Source of the DNA: Lachnospiraceae bacterium
Lineage (GTDB): Bacteria > Bacillota > Clostridia > Lachnospirales > Lachnospiraceae
Length of the DNA: 6,554 nucleotides
NCBI GenBank assembly: GCA_020860745.1
Contig: JAJBTR010000064.1
Span: forward strand, 1 to 6,554
Direction: 5' to 3'
Part shown: piece by piece, positions 1 to 4,828 of the stretch
Numbering within the stretch: the first letter of the stretch is position 1
Layout of the letters: the number at the start of each line of letters is the position of its first letter
Position numbers and translations under genes: made by a program
Notes under the pieces: generated by a model
Seen by the model: only the letters and a program-made list of their open reading frames with translations
What the model was told of the DNA's origin: nothing
Database searches by the model: none

Positions 1-65
1 TTAAATTCAGCATTTATCTTATGTTTAAAATTTCTTCATGAAACAACCCTGTTTATAACTGTGCA

Positions 66-131
66 GTCGCAATTCAATGGTTTGTCTGCATGCAATCTAT
101 TGCAATGCAGGAAAACTGTTGAATTAGCAAC
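66..131 (+). repeat. Long imperfect hairpin (about 28 pairs)
   Basis: Bases 66-96 pair with 99-131. The outer part is 66-77 with 119-131, with one mismatch and one bulged A at 126. The middle is 80-83 with 113-116. The inner part is CTGCAT (86-91) with ATGCAG (105-110), then GCAAT (92-96) with ATTGC (99-103), with A104 bulged. Three positions (78/118, 79/117, 85/111) are G-U pairs if the plus strand is RNA but A-C mismatches on the minus strand, so the plus-strand fold is the better one. Nothing shows that it is transcribed. Confidence 0.6.
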
Positions 132-149
132 CCACCTCCAAATGGGCAA

Positions 150-209
150 AATGCGGATGTGGAAACAGACGCAGGAGCGCACAAGCACGGATTTTGCGAA
201 TGCGGATGT
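150..209. repeat. 11-bp direct repeat AATGCGGATGT, two copies
   Basis: AATGCGGATGT occurs at 150-160 and again at 199-209, 49 bp apart start to start. The second copy runs into the 207-244 hairpin. The two copies bracket most of the GCAAAAT/ATTTTGC inverted repeat. No known protein-binding site is recognised. Confidence 0.55.
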
Positions 210-244
210 CGGGTTGGATGCTCTCCAGAGCGTCCTACCGCACA
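207..244 (-). other. Stem-loop just after the GH42 stop codon
   Basis: Bases 212-224 pair with 227-239, with one T/T mismatch (215/236) and one T-G pair (219/232). Three further outer pairs (207-209 with 242-244) lie beyond a small internal loop. The core is the palindrome GCTCTCCAGAGC at 220-231. On the minus strand it begins 17 nt after the GH42 stop codon, a natural place for a terminator or an mRNA 3'-end stabilising structure. The downstream sequence on that strand has no T-run, so it does not fit a standard intrinsic terminator. Confidence 0.4.
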
Positions 245-260
245 GGTGTAATTCATTCTG

Positions 261-2312
261 CTATACGTACACCTTCGTCCCATACGCCTGCAGCTTGACT
301 TCCCCCGACACGCGATCACCGGTCTCCAGATCCGTCTTTTCCTCCTGCAGGATTATCGTCTGCGGATGGTCCGTATAATTCAGAACAAAGAGATACTGTT
401 TTCCCTCTTTCTCACGCAGAGCGATCTCACACGCAGCCGGAACCGTAATCTGATCCGCGAACGGTTCCATCACCCCGGTATAATTCAGGAACGCCCGGGT
501 GTTCTCCCTTGTAAACGTGCCTCCGAAATGGAGCACCCGTCCTGCTCCCACGGCCGTCTCAATCAGAGCCGGTCGGCCGGCAAAGTAACCGGACGTATAA
601 TTTGCCAGAACCTTCGCGTCCGCTCCGTCCTCCGCCAGGATATCATGGAACAGGCCGGTCTCAACCTGCTGCCCGCCCCAGTCCATGGAAACCGGATCGT
701 CCTCCGGCGAGTGGAACGTAAACTCCTGCACGTCAGACTGACTGACCTGCTTTAACAGTCCCGGCATCGGAGCCATCACACAATGTCCATCGATATCTTT
801 CTGCCCGGTGCGCGCACCGATGATCAGGGTGCCTCCCGCCTTCACATAAGCTTTCAGGACGTCCACCCGTTTCTGTGTCAGAATCAGGGCGTGCGGATAA
901 ATCAGCACCGGATATTTCTGCAATTCCGCCGGCTCCGTATTATCTTTCAGATAAAACACATCATAGGGCGTATGACTCTCCTGCGCCGCCACGAAAATCT
1001 CTTTCACACTGCTGTCCTCGAAGGCGCCGTGCCAGACATCCAGCCGCGCGCCCCAGACATTGTCATAATCACGGACCAGGGCAAAGGCCGCCTTGTAATC
1101 CGCACCCGTCACCGGAACGATCGCCTTTATGCGGTCCCAGACCTGATGCACCTCCGCCAGCTTCCGGTTGTCACGGTTGTCATAATCCAGTATTCCATGC
1201 CAGTAAATCTCTGTGCCGACTGTGGCGGTCCTCCAGCGGAAAAAGCTGACATAATCCGCTCCGTGGGCGATGCTCTGCATCGCCCAAAGCATCAACTGCC
1301 CCGGCTTGGGCGCCGGCGCCTCCATCCGTGTATTCCACCCGTTTGCCCCGGACTGCTGCTCCATAATGCCGAAATGCCGGCAGACCGACCGGACTTCCGT
1401 CAGATTCATACTCCACTTTCTGTCCTTCAGCATCCGGTTGTGCTTCGGATCCGCATCAAGACAGTAAGCAAAATTCGGATAGGAATCATAAGTATACACA
1501 TCCAGACACTCATCCTCCATGCGGTGGTTATCCAGATTCGCAAACAAACCATTGGTCGTGATAAAATCACCGGGCTTTATATACCTGCGGACAATATCGC
1601 TCTGCATTTTGCAGAACCGGATCGCGCTCTCAGAGACAAAACGGCTGTAATCCAGCGCCTGATGCGGGTTTGTCTCGTCAGAGAGCGTCGTGCGCGGCAC
1701 ATAGATCTCCTCCCAGGCGCTGTAGGTCTGATTCCAGACGATTGTTCCCCAAGCCTCATTCAGCGCATCCAGCGTCTGATATTTGTCTTTTAAAAACACA
1801 CGAAACGCCAGCGTATCGCTCTCCGAGTAGAATTCATCCATCTCGCAGTTGATCTCATTGTCAATCTGCCATCCCACGATACAGGGGCGCTTTGCGTAAT
1901 GCTCCGCCACTTTCTCCACGATCCGGGCAGACAGTTCCTGATACTTCGGAGAATTATAATTGTAATGCCTGCGCATACCGTGACGATACAGCACGCCGTC
2001 TTTTCTGCAGTTTAACACTTCCGGATACTTTTCCGTCAGCCAGACCGGAGGCGTCGCCGTGGGCGTACCCCAGATCACCTGCATCTGCTCTTCTTCCGCC
2101 ACATCCAGAAACGCGTCAAAAAAATCAAAGGTAAATTCGCCCTCTCCGGGTTCAATCTTACTCCAGGCAAACTCCGCAATCCGGATGGTAAAGATGCCGT
2201 TCGCTTTCATACGCTGCAGGTCCTCGCGCCACAGCGATCGGTTCCAGTGCTCCGGATAATAACAGGTACCCAGGGAAAGGGTATCCCACTTAAAATTCTG
2301 CTCTTTTCTCAT
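261..2312 (-). CDS. GH42 family beta-galactosidase, cytoplasmic
   Basis: A 683-residue glycoside hydrolase of family 42, full length for the family (about 650-700). These enzymes release terminal beta-linked galactose from short oligosaccharides with retention of configuration. The N-terminal barrel (about residues 10-395) opens with the typical GTCYYPEHW motif. It carries the acid/base Glu153 in WQIDNE and the likely nucleophile Glu318 in GIMEQQSG. A second domain, the trimer-forming region in the family, covers about 400-615, and a small beta domain ends the protein. There is no signal peptide, so it should act on imported oligosaccharides. The start is set by AAGGGAG six bases upstream of the ATG. 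It is the last gene of an apparent operon with the two genes upstream and is now separated from them by a 226-bp insertion. The exact substrate (lactose, galacto-oligosaccharide, galactan fragments) cannot be read from sequence. No gene symbol is assigned because GH42 paralogues are common. Confidence 0.95.
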   Translation of the reverse strand: MRKEQNFKWDTLSLGTCYYPEHWNRSLWREDLQRMKANGIFTIRIAEFAWSKIEPGEGEFTFDFFDAFLDVAEEEQMQVIWGTPTATPPVWLTEKYPEVLNCRKDGVLYRHGMRRHYNYNSPKYQELSARIVEKVAEHYAKRPCIVGWQIDNEINCEMDEFYSESDTLAFRVFLKDKYQTLDALNEAWGTIVWNQTYSAWEEIYVPRTTLSDETNPHQALDYSRFVSESAIRFCKMQSDIVRRYIKPGDFITTNGLFANLDNHRMEDECLDVYTYDSYPNFAYCLDADPKHNRMLKDRKWSMNLTEVRSVCRHFGIMEQQSGANGWNTRMEAPAPKPGQLMLWAMQSIAHGADYVSFFRWRTATVGTEIYWHGILDYDNRDNRKLAEVHQVWDRIKAIVPVTGADYKAAFALVRDYDNVWGARLDVWHGAFEDSSVKEIFVAAQESHTPYDVFYLKDNTEPAELQKYPVLIYPHALILTQKRVDVLKAYVKAGGTLIIGARTGQKDIDGHCVMAPMPGLLKQVSQSDVQEFTFHSPEDDPVSMDWGGQQVETGLFHDILAEDGADAKVLANYTSGYFAGRPALIETAVGAGRVLHFGGTFTRENTRAFLNYTGVMEPFADQITVPAACEIALREKEGKQYLFVLNYTDHPQTIILQEEKTDLETGDRVSGEVKLQAYGTKVYV

Positions 2313-2318
2313 ATATTT

Positions 2319-2325
2319 CTCCCTT
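2319..2325 (-). promoter_or_regulatory. Ribosome binding site of the GH42 gene
   Basis: AAGGGAG on the minus strand, six bases before the ATG at 2312. It lies outside the inserted element and was left intact by the insertion. In the inferred pre-insertion sequence it directly abuts the stop codon of the upstream zinc-ribbon gene, which would favour coupled translation. Confidence 0.75.
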
Positions 2326-2329
2326 ATAG

Positions 2330-2338
2330 ATCATAACA
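2330..2338 (-). promoter_or_regulatory. Possible extended -10 box formed at the element/target junction
   Basis: On the minus strand the end of the element (CTGTTA) joined to the target repeat (TGAT) reads TGTTATGAT, which fits an extended -10 (TG, one base, then five of six TATAAT positions). No matching -35 box is seen at normal spacing. Transcription from it would start only about a dozen bases before the GH42 ATG, leaving a very short leader. Treat it as a possibility only. Confidence 0.15.
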
Positions 2339-2346
2339 GTTCAGCC
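2334..2346 (+). repeat. Left terminal inverted repeat of the insertion
   Basis: TAACAGTTCAGCC, perfectly complementary to 2547-2559. Pairing stops at both outer bases (A2333 against A2560) and at the inner bases (A2347 against C2546), which defines the 13-bp repeat. Confidence 0.85.
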
Positions 2347-2356
2347 ACACATCAAT

Positions 2357-2413
2357 TACTGTGTATACGTTCTCACCAAATTCGCAGCTCCTGCTCATTA
2401 AGTGTTCACAGTA
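2357..2413. repeat. Internal stem TACTGTG/CACAGTA enclosing a small hairpin
   Basis: TACTGTG (2357-2363) pairs with CACAGTA (2407-2413). Between them lies a smaller hairpin, GCAG (2384-2387) with CTGC (2391-2394) and a 3-base loop. This forms one arm of the multi-hairpin fold inside the insertion. Confidence 0.5.
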
Positions 2414-2415
2414 TC

Positions 2416-2436
2416 ACAAAAACGCACCTTTGGTGC
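2416..2436 (-). terminator. Weak intrinsic-terminator-like hairpin inside the insertion
   Basis: On the minus strand, the sense strand of the operon, GCACC-AAA-GGTGC (2436-2424) is followed by G and then five T residues. The stem is only five pairs, but four of them are G-C. It lies between the zinc-ribbon and GH42 genes, so it could end some transcripts before GH42. The stem is short for a strong terminator, hence low confidence. Confidence 0.3.
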
Positions 2437-2441
2437 TCTCC

Positions 2442-2454
2442 GTTGCTGCGCAAC
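2442..2454. repeat. Small hairpin GTTGC-TGC-GCAAC in the insertion
   Basis: Five perfect pairs (2442-2446 with 2450-2454) around a 3-base loop, directly next to the 2424-2436 hairpin. It is part of the ordered array of hairpins within the element. Confidence 0.5.
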
Positions 2455-2485
2455 TTCTTTTGTTCATTGGTGTGGCGCTCCGCTC

Positions 2486-2546
2486 GTGGAAACTCACAGA
2501 AGATTCTTTGTGTGCAAGCACACGCAAATCTTCTGCAAATTTCCAC
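2486..2546. repeat. Long segmented hairpin in the insertion
   Basis: Three stem blocks are nested in register. GTGGAAA (2486-2492) pairs with TTTCCAC (2540-2546), AGAAGATT (2498-2505) with AATCTTCT (2527-2534), and GTGTG (2510-2514) with CACAC (2519-2523), the last closing a CAAG tetraloop. The blocks are separated by small internal loops. It is the largest single arm of the element and is typical of palindromic intergenic repeats. Confidence 0.7.
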
Positions 2547-2559
2547 GGCTGAACTGTTA
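2547..2559 (-). repeat. Right terminal inverted repeat of the insertion
   Basis: GGCTGAACTGTTA, the exact reverse complement of 2334-2346. Read on the minus strand it begins TAA, and these three bases now serve as the stop codon of the zinc-ribbon gene. Confidence 0.85.
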
Positions 2560-2775
2560 ATCAAAATCAAACTTATCAAAGCGCTTATTCATCGCGCGGT
2601 AGCGGAAGCGCACCATCTCGTTTTTTTCCAGCACATCCTCCTCTGTCCCGGTGTACTGGCAGCGGATGCAGTAATACTCTCCCTTATCCTTATCATAAAA
2701 CATATCAATGTCCAGATCCCGCATAAAGCAGGAGGGGCATCTGTAATTTAATTTGCCTTTTCCAGATTGAGCCAT
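2557..2775 (-). CDS. Small zinc-ribbon protein, 72 residues, function unknown
   Basis: A short soluble protein with two CxxC knuckles, Cys13-Pro-Ser-Cys16 and Cys36-Ile-Arg-Cys39, 19 residues apart. This is the layout of a zinc-ribbon fold that binds one zinc ion. The tail is charged and ends in alternating Phe/Asp/Lys. No further domain, signal peptide or membrane segment is present, and I do not recognise the family. The start is supported by AAGGAGG ten bases upstream, even though it lies 28 nt inside the end of the preceding gene; such overlap suggests coupled translation. The last sense codon is followed by TAA contributed by the inserted element. Without the insertion the frame would run one codon further (Leu) to its own TAA. 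Possible roles are nucleic-acid binding or an accessory to the neighbouring enzymes; neither is shown. Confidence 0.85.
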   Translation of the reverse strand: MAQSGKGKLNYRCPSCFMRDLDIDMFYDKDKGEYYCIRCQYTGTEEDVLEKNEMVRFRYRAMNKRFDKFDFD

Positions 2776-4583
2776 GTCGCAAAAACCTCCTTATCCGCAA
2801 TATTTTTCCTGTATCCCAGCGTAAACATCGGGGAAAACGCATATCCCTCCCGGATATATCCCTCCGCCGCGTCGTCGGATGCCGTCAGGGAAACCTTCGT
2901 CTCGATGGCAGAAATCGTCGCGCTCACTGCCGCTGCGCCCGGCAGGGACGCCTCCCGGCAACGGTATTCATAGGAAATTTCCTTCTCTTCCGCGCCTTCG
3001 CACTTTAAGAGAATCCCCGTCATATCCTCCGGATACTCGGTGGTGCCGTAGCAGGCCACCATATACTCGTTCAGCATAACCTCCGCCGCCGGATCACTCA
3101 TTTCCAGAGTATTCCGCTCAATTTTAATGGAAGAAGAGCCCTCCTCAAAATATTCTTTCGTCTGCAGCGTCACAGACAGGCCGCGGAATTCAACCGTCAC
3201 CGGATCCAGAGTCAGAATCCTGGTCTTTCCCTCCTGGGAAAAATGCGCTTTTGTCCGGCACAGAGCCAGGTCTACTTCCTCCCCCTTATAGGACAGCTTG
3301 GCACTGCGGATAGTTCCCTCTCCGGCATAGTGCGTAAAATATCCCGCACGGTACTTTTCCTGAATCAGGAACGGATAGGACGCATCCTGCACATGCTTCG
3401 TGCCGATACCCACCGGCCATTCCAGCTTCGCCGCGTAAGGGCGTAAGTCCACGATGGCACCGCCCTGGTCCATGTTGACGCAGGCGCGCATATAAGGATC
3501 GCAGTACCAGAACAGCTGCTTGTCAGAACCGTAGAGGATATCCCGCCAGAGCGCACACTCCGGCTCAGTGTAGGTCTTCTTTTCCCTGTAATAATCAGCA
3601 AACTCTGACATCGTCATGTCCACCAGCTTGCCCTCATCCTTCAGCTTCTTGTAATACCTGCAGCCGTCCGTGTAGGATTTTACCAGAAGCTCATAGGGAG
3701 CCTCCCACCGGCCCATCTTGTTCATCCAGCCCGGTCCCACAAACATCATATTATAAGCATAGCCGTTATTGTATTTTTCCAGTGCCCGATACTGATCGAT
3801 CAGATTGTACAGATAAGGGTATTCCCAGGTCTTTGTATCGTAAATCATTCCGCGCAGCACATTCTGCGGATGCGTACCAAAGTTTGACCCGTTTCCGTCA
3901 TAGCAGGCAATCAGGTCTCTGGACAGGTGGGGAATCGCCACGATACCGCTGTCCTCCGCCTCGTTGGCCGCCGGCGCGTGCGTATTCTGCTTCGACGGAA
4001 TCCAGGGATTCCACGGACCGCCGTCAAAAAGCGTGTACCAGGAATTATTGCAGGTATGGTAAGCCTTCGGACCCTCCTCCCAGCAGGTAGCGATCGCGCA
4101 CTTTACCGTGGGATAAGTCTCCTTGATATAATTGATCAGGTCAGCGTCCATGTAGTAAGAGCCGGTCGACTCCGGATAAAAACCGAAGCGGTCGTGGAAC
4201 TTTTCAAACACATCGTTGACAATCGCCTTTTTCTCCTCCATGGAGAACATCCAGATACAGAAATCCTTCGTCTGGTACTTCTCCCGGAATTCCTCACAGG
4301 GGAGTCCCAGCAGGGACAGTGCGATCTCATCCCCGTACGCCGCATGATCATGCTTCGCGATCTCCACCGCCTCATCGTTAAACAGAGAAGCGTAGGTCAT
4401 GTGGATCGTCACCTTCAGACCGTTCTCATGGGCAATCCGCTGCTGGGTTTTAAAAATGTCCAGAGACTCTGTGAGCAGCGCGGTATCCCCGATATCCTCC
4501 TCTTTTCCCTGCCCGGTCACGGTCGCCGAATACTCCGGCACCATCTCCGGGCGATGAATCACATTCAATACAAACTTGTCCAT
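2748..4583 (-). CDS. Putative glycosidase/deacetylase-like barrel protein, 611 residues
   Basis: A cytoplasmic protein without signal peptide. The N-terminal half (about residues 1-340) has the look of a (beta/alpha) barrel related to NodB-type polysaccharide deacetylases or GH57/GH38-like hydrolases. The segment from GLKVTIHMTYASL (55-67) to GDEIALSLLGL (84-94) follows the deacetylase pattern of a core strand, a helix, then GHEIxxH. The usual metal-binding histidines of that motif are missing: DEIALSLLGL has none. Other conserved-looking points are His61, Glu138 and Asp147 (in YPESTGSYYMDADL), and His219 (in IPHLSRDL). Residues about 400-605 are beta-rich, resembling an accessory sandwich domain. 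The start at 4583 is chosen because AGGAGG lies seven bases upstream; the longer frame from 4628 has no such site. From memory, unconfirmed, it may resemble DUF3863/DUF3864-type proteins. It appears to be the first gene of the operon ending in GH42, so carbohydrate processing is likely, but the reaction is unknown. Confidence 0.85.
   Translation of the reverse strand: MDKFVLNVIHRPEMVPEYSATVTGQGKEEDIGDTALLTESLDIFKTQQRIAHENGLKVTIHMTYASLFNDEAVEIAKHDHAAYGDEIALSLLGLPCEEFREKYQTKDFCIWMFSMEEKKAIVNDVFEKFHDRFGFYPESTGSYYMDADLINYIKETYPTVKCAIATCWEEGPKAYHTCNNSWYTLFDGGPWNPWIPSKQNTHAPAANEAEDSGIVAIPHLSRDLIACYDGNGSNFGTHPQNVLRGMIYDTKTWEYPYLYNLIDQYRALEKYNNGYAYNMMFVGPGWMNKMGRWEAPYELLVKSYTDGCRYYKKLKDEGKLVDMTMSEFADYYREKKTYTEPECALWRDILYGSDKQLFWYCDPYMRACVNMDQGGAIVDLRPYAAKLEWPVGIGTKHVQDASYPFLIQEKYRAGYFTHYAGEGTIRSAKLSYKGEEVDLALCRTKAHFSQEGKTRILTLDPVTVEFRGLSVTLQTKEYFEEGSSSIKIERNTLEMSDPAAEVMLNEYMVACYGTTEYPEDMTGILLKCEGAEEKEISYEYRCREASLPGAAAVSATISAIETKVSLTASDDAAEGYIREGYAFSPMFTLGYRKNIADKEVFATWLNLEKAN
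2786..2792 (-). promoter_or_regulatory. Ribosome binding site of the zinc-ribbon gene, inside the upstream gene
   Basis: AAGGAGG on the minus strand, ten bases before the ATG at 2775 and within the coding sequence of the 611-residue protein. It decides the start of the small gene and supports the 28-nt overlap as real. Confidence 0.7.
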
Positions 4584-4590
4584 TGTATCT

Positions 4591-4596
4591 CCTCCT
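4591..4596 (-). promoter_or_regulatory. Ribosome binding site of the 611-residue protein gene
   Basis: AGGAGG on the minus strand, seven bases before the ATG at 4583. This consensus site fixes the start at MDKF rather than at the in-frame ATG 45 bases upstream. Confidence 0.85.
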
Positions 4597-4642
4597 GCTT
4601 TTAAAATCTGCATCTGGCTTTCGACCACATGTTCTTCTCGTT

Positions 4643-4651
4643 AGAATACCA
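4643..4651 (-). promoter_or_regulatory. Candidate extended -10 promoter element of the operon
   Basis: TGGTATTCT on the minus strand: an extended -10 TG, one base, then TATTCT (four of six TATAAT positions). It would give a leader of about 50 bases before the ATG at 4583. No good -35 box lies 16-18 bases upstream, so support is modest. Confidence 0.25.
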
Positions 4652-4810
4652 CATTTTTCCGCTTATTACCGTTCCTTTTTACTCAATTTTATTGCATATT
4701 CCGTGGTTTTCTTTTTTATAGTTTTTTGTAAAATCTATAATTATTTACCTGGGCTGACCTCCAGAATTTTATAGGATTCTTATTAGATTTTTAATTGCCG
4801 GAGTCTGCCC

Positions 4811-4828
4811 CAGCTAATTCAGCTAATT
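4811..4828. repeat. Tandem 9-bp repeat at the amidase stop codon
   Basis: CAGCTAATT occurs twice in direct succession (4811-4819, 4820-4828). On the minus strand this reads AATTAGCTG twice, so the amidase stop TAG is followed by a second in-frame TAG two codons later. It looks like a small tandem duplication. Confidence 0.75.

Larger units (their letters stand above)
1..260. other. Non-coding tail downstream of the GH42 gene, rich in inverted repeats
   Basis: No convincing gene is present. The short open frames here have no credible ribosome binding site and no recognisable protein pattern. Bases 1-60 are AT-rich and unremarkable. Bases 61-244 hold a long imperfect hairpin (66-131), a second hairpin (207-244) and an 11-bp direct repeat (150-160 and 199-209). 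There is also a 7-bp inverted repeat, GCAAAAT at 146-152 and ATTTTGC at 191-197. No hairpin is followed by a T-run on either strand, so no standard intrinsic terminator for the GH42 transcript is seen. The density of inverted repeats suggests a repeat element or a structured RNA rather than plain spacer. That is inference. Confidence 0.6.
2334..2559. mobile_element. MITE-like 226-bp insertion with 13-bp inverted ends and ATCA target duplication
   Basis: The segment starts with TAACAGTTCAGCC (2334-2346) and ends with its exact reverse complement GGCTGAACTGTTA (2547-2559). The flanking bases are ATCA on both sides (2330-2333 and 2560-2563), as expected for a 4-bp target duplication. It encodes no transposase, so if mobile it must be moved in trans. 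Removing it plus one ATCA copy restores a continuous, tightly packed junction between the zinc-ribbon and GH42 genes. Its interior folds into several hairpins enclosed by the terminal repeats. A 63-codon plus-strand frame inside it has no ribosome binding site and is probably meaningless. I cannot name a transposon family for it. The insertion structure is seen directly; mobility is inferred. Confidence 0.8.
4584..4822. other. AT-rich intergenic spacer between the amidase and the carbohydrate operon
   Basis: There is no gene in this 239-bp stretch. It is clearly richer in A and T than the flanking genes and should hold the operon promoter and the amidase transcript end. An all-A/T inverted repeat, TTATAG (4716-4721) with CTATAA (4735-4740), is present. 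CTGGGG-CAGA-CTCCGG on the minus strand, starting just after the amidase stop, can form a short stem but lacks a T-run. I see no clear terminator, riboswitch or strong operator. Confidence 0.6.

Noticed and set aside
1..260. CRISPR array or retron-type RNA
   Set aside because: There are no regularly spaced repeats of CRISPR length, and no reverse transcriptase or Cas gene is in the window. The hairpins alone are not enough.
74..319. 81-codon minus-strand frame overlapping the GH42 end
   Set aside because: It overlaps the GH42 gene in another frame, has a Cys/Arg/Ser-rich composition typical of shadow frames, and covers the hairpin region.
2361..2552. 63-codon plus-strand frame inside the insertion
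   Set aside because: It has no ribosome binding site, and its sequence is just the hairpins of the element read as protein.
4584..4628. Longer start for the 611-residue protein
   Set aside because: No ribosome binding site precedes the ATG at 4628, while a perfect AGGAGG precedes 4583. The extra 15 residues are the translated leader.
4653..4669. Possible catabolite-control (cre-like) site AATAAGCGGAAAAAT upstream of the operon
   Set aside because: The AAGCG core matches, but the flanking TG and CA positions of the consensus do not. The match is too weak to call.
4716..4740. A/T-only inverted repeat TTATAG/CTATAA as a terminator
   Set aside because: The stem has almost no G-C pairs, and no T-run follows on the minus strand.
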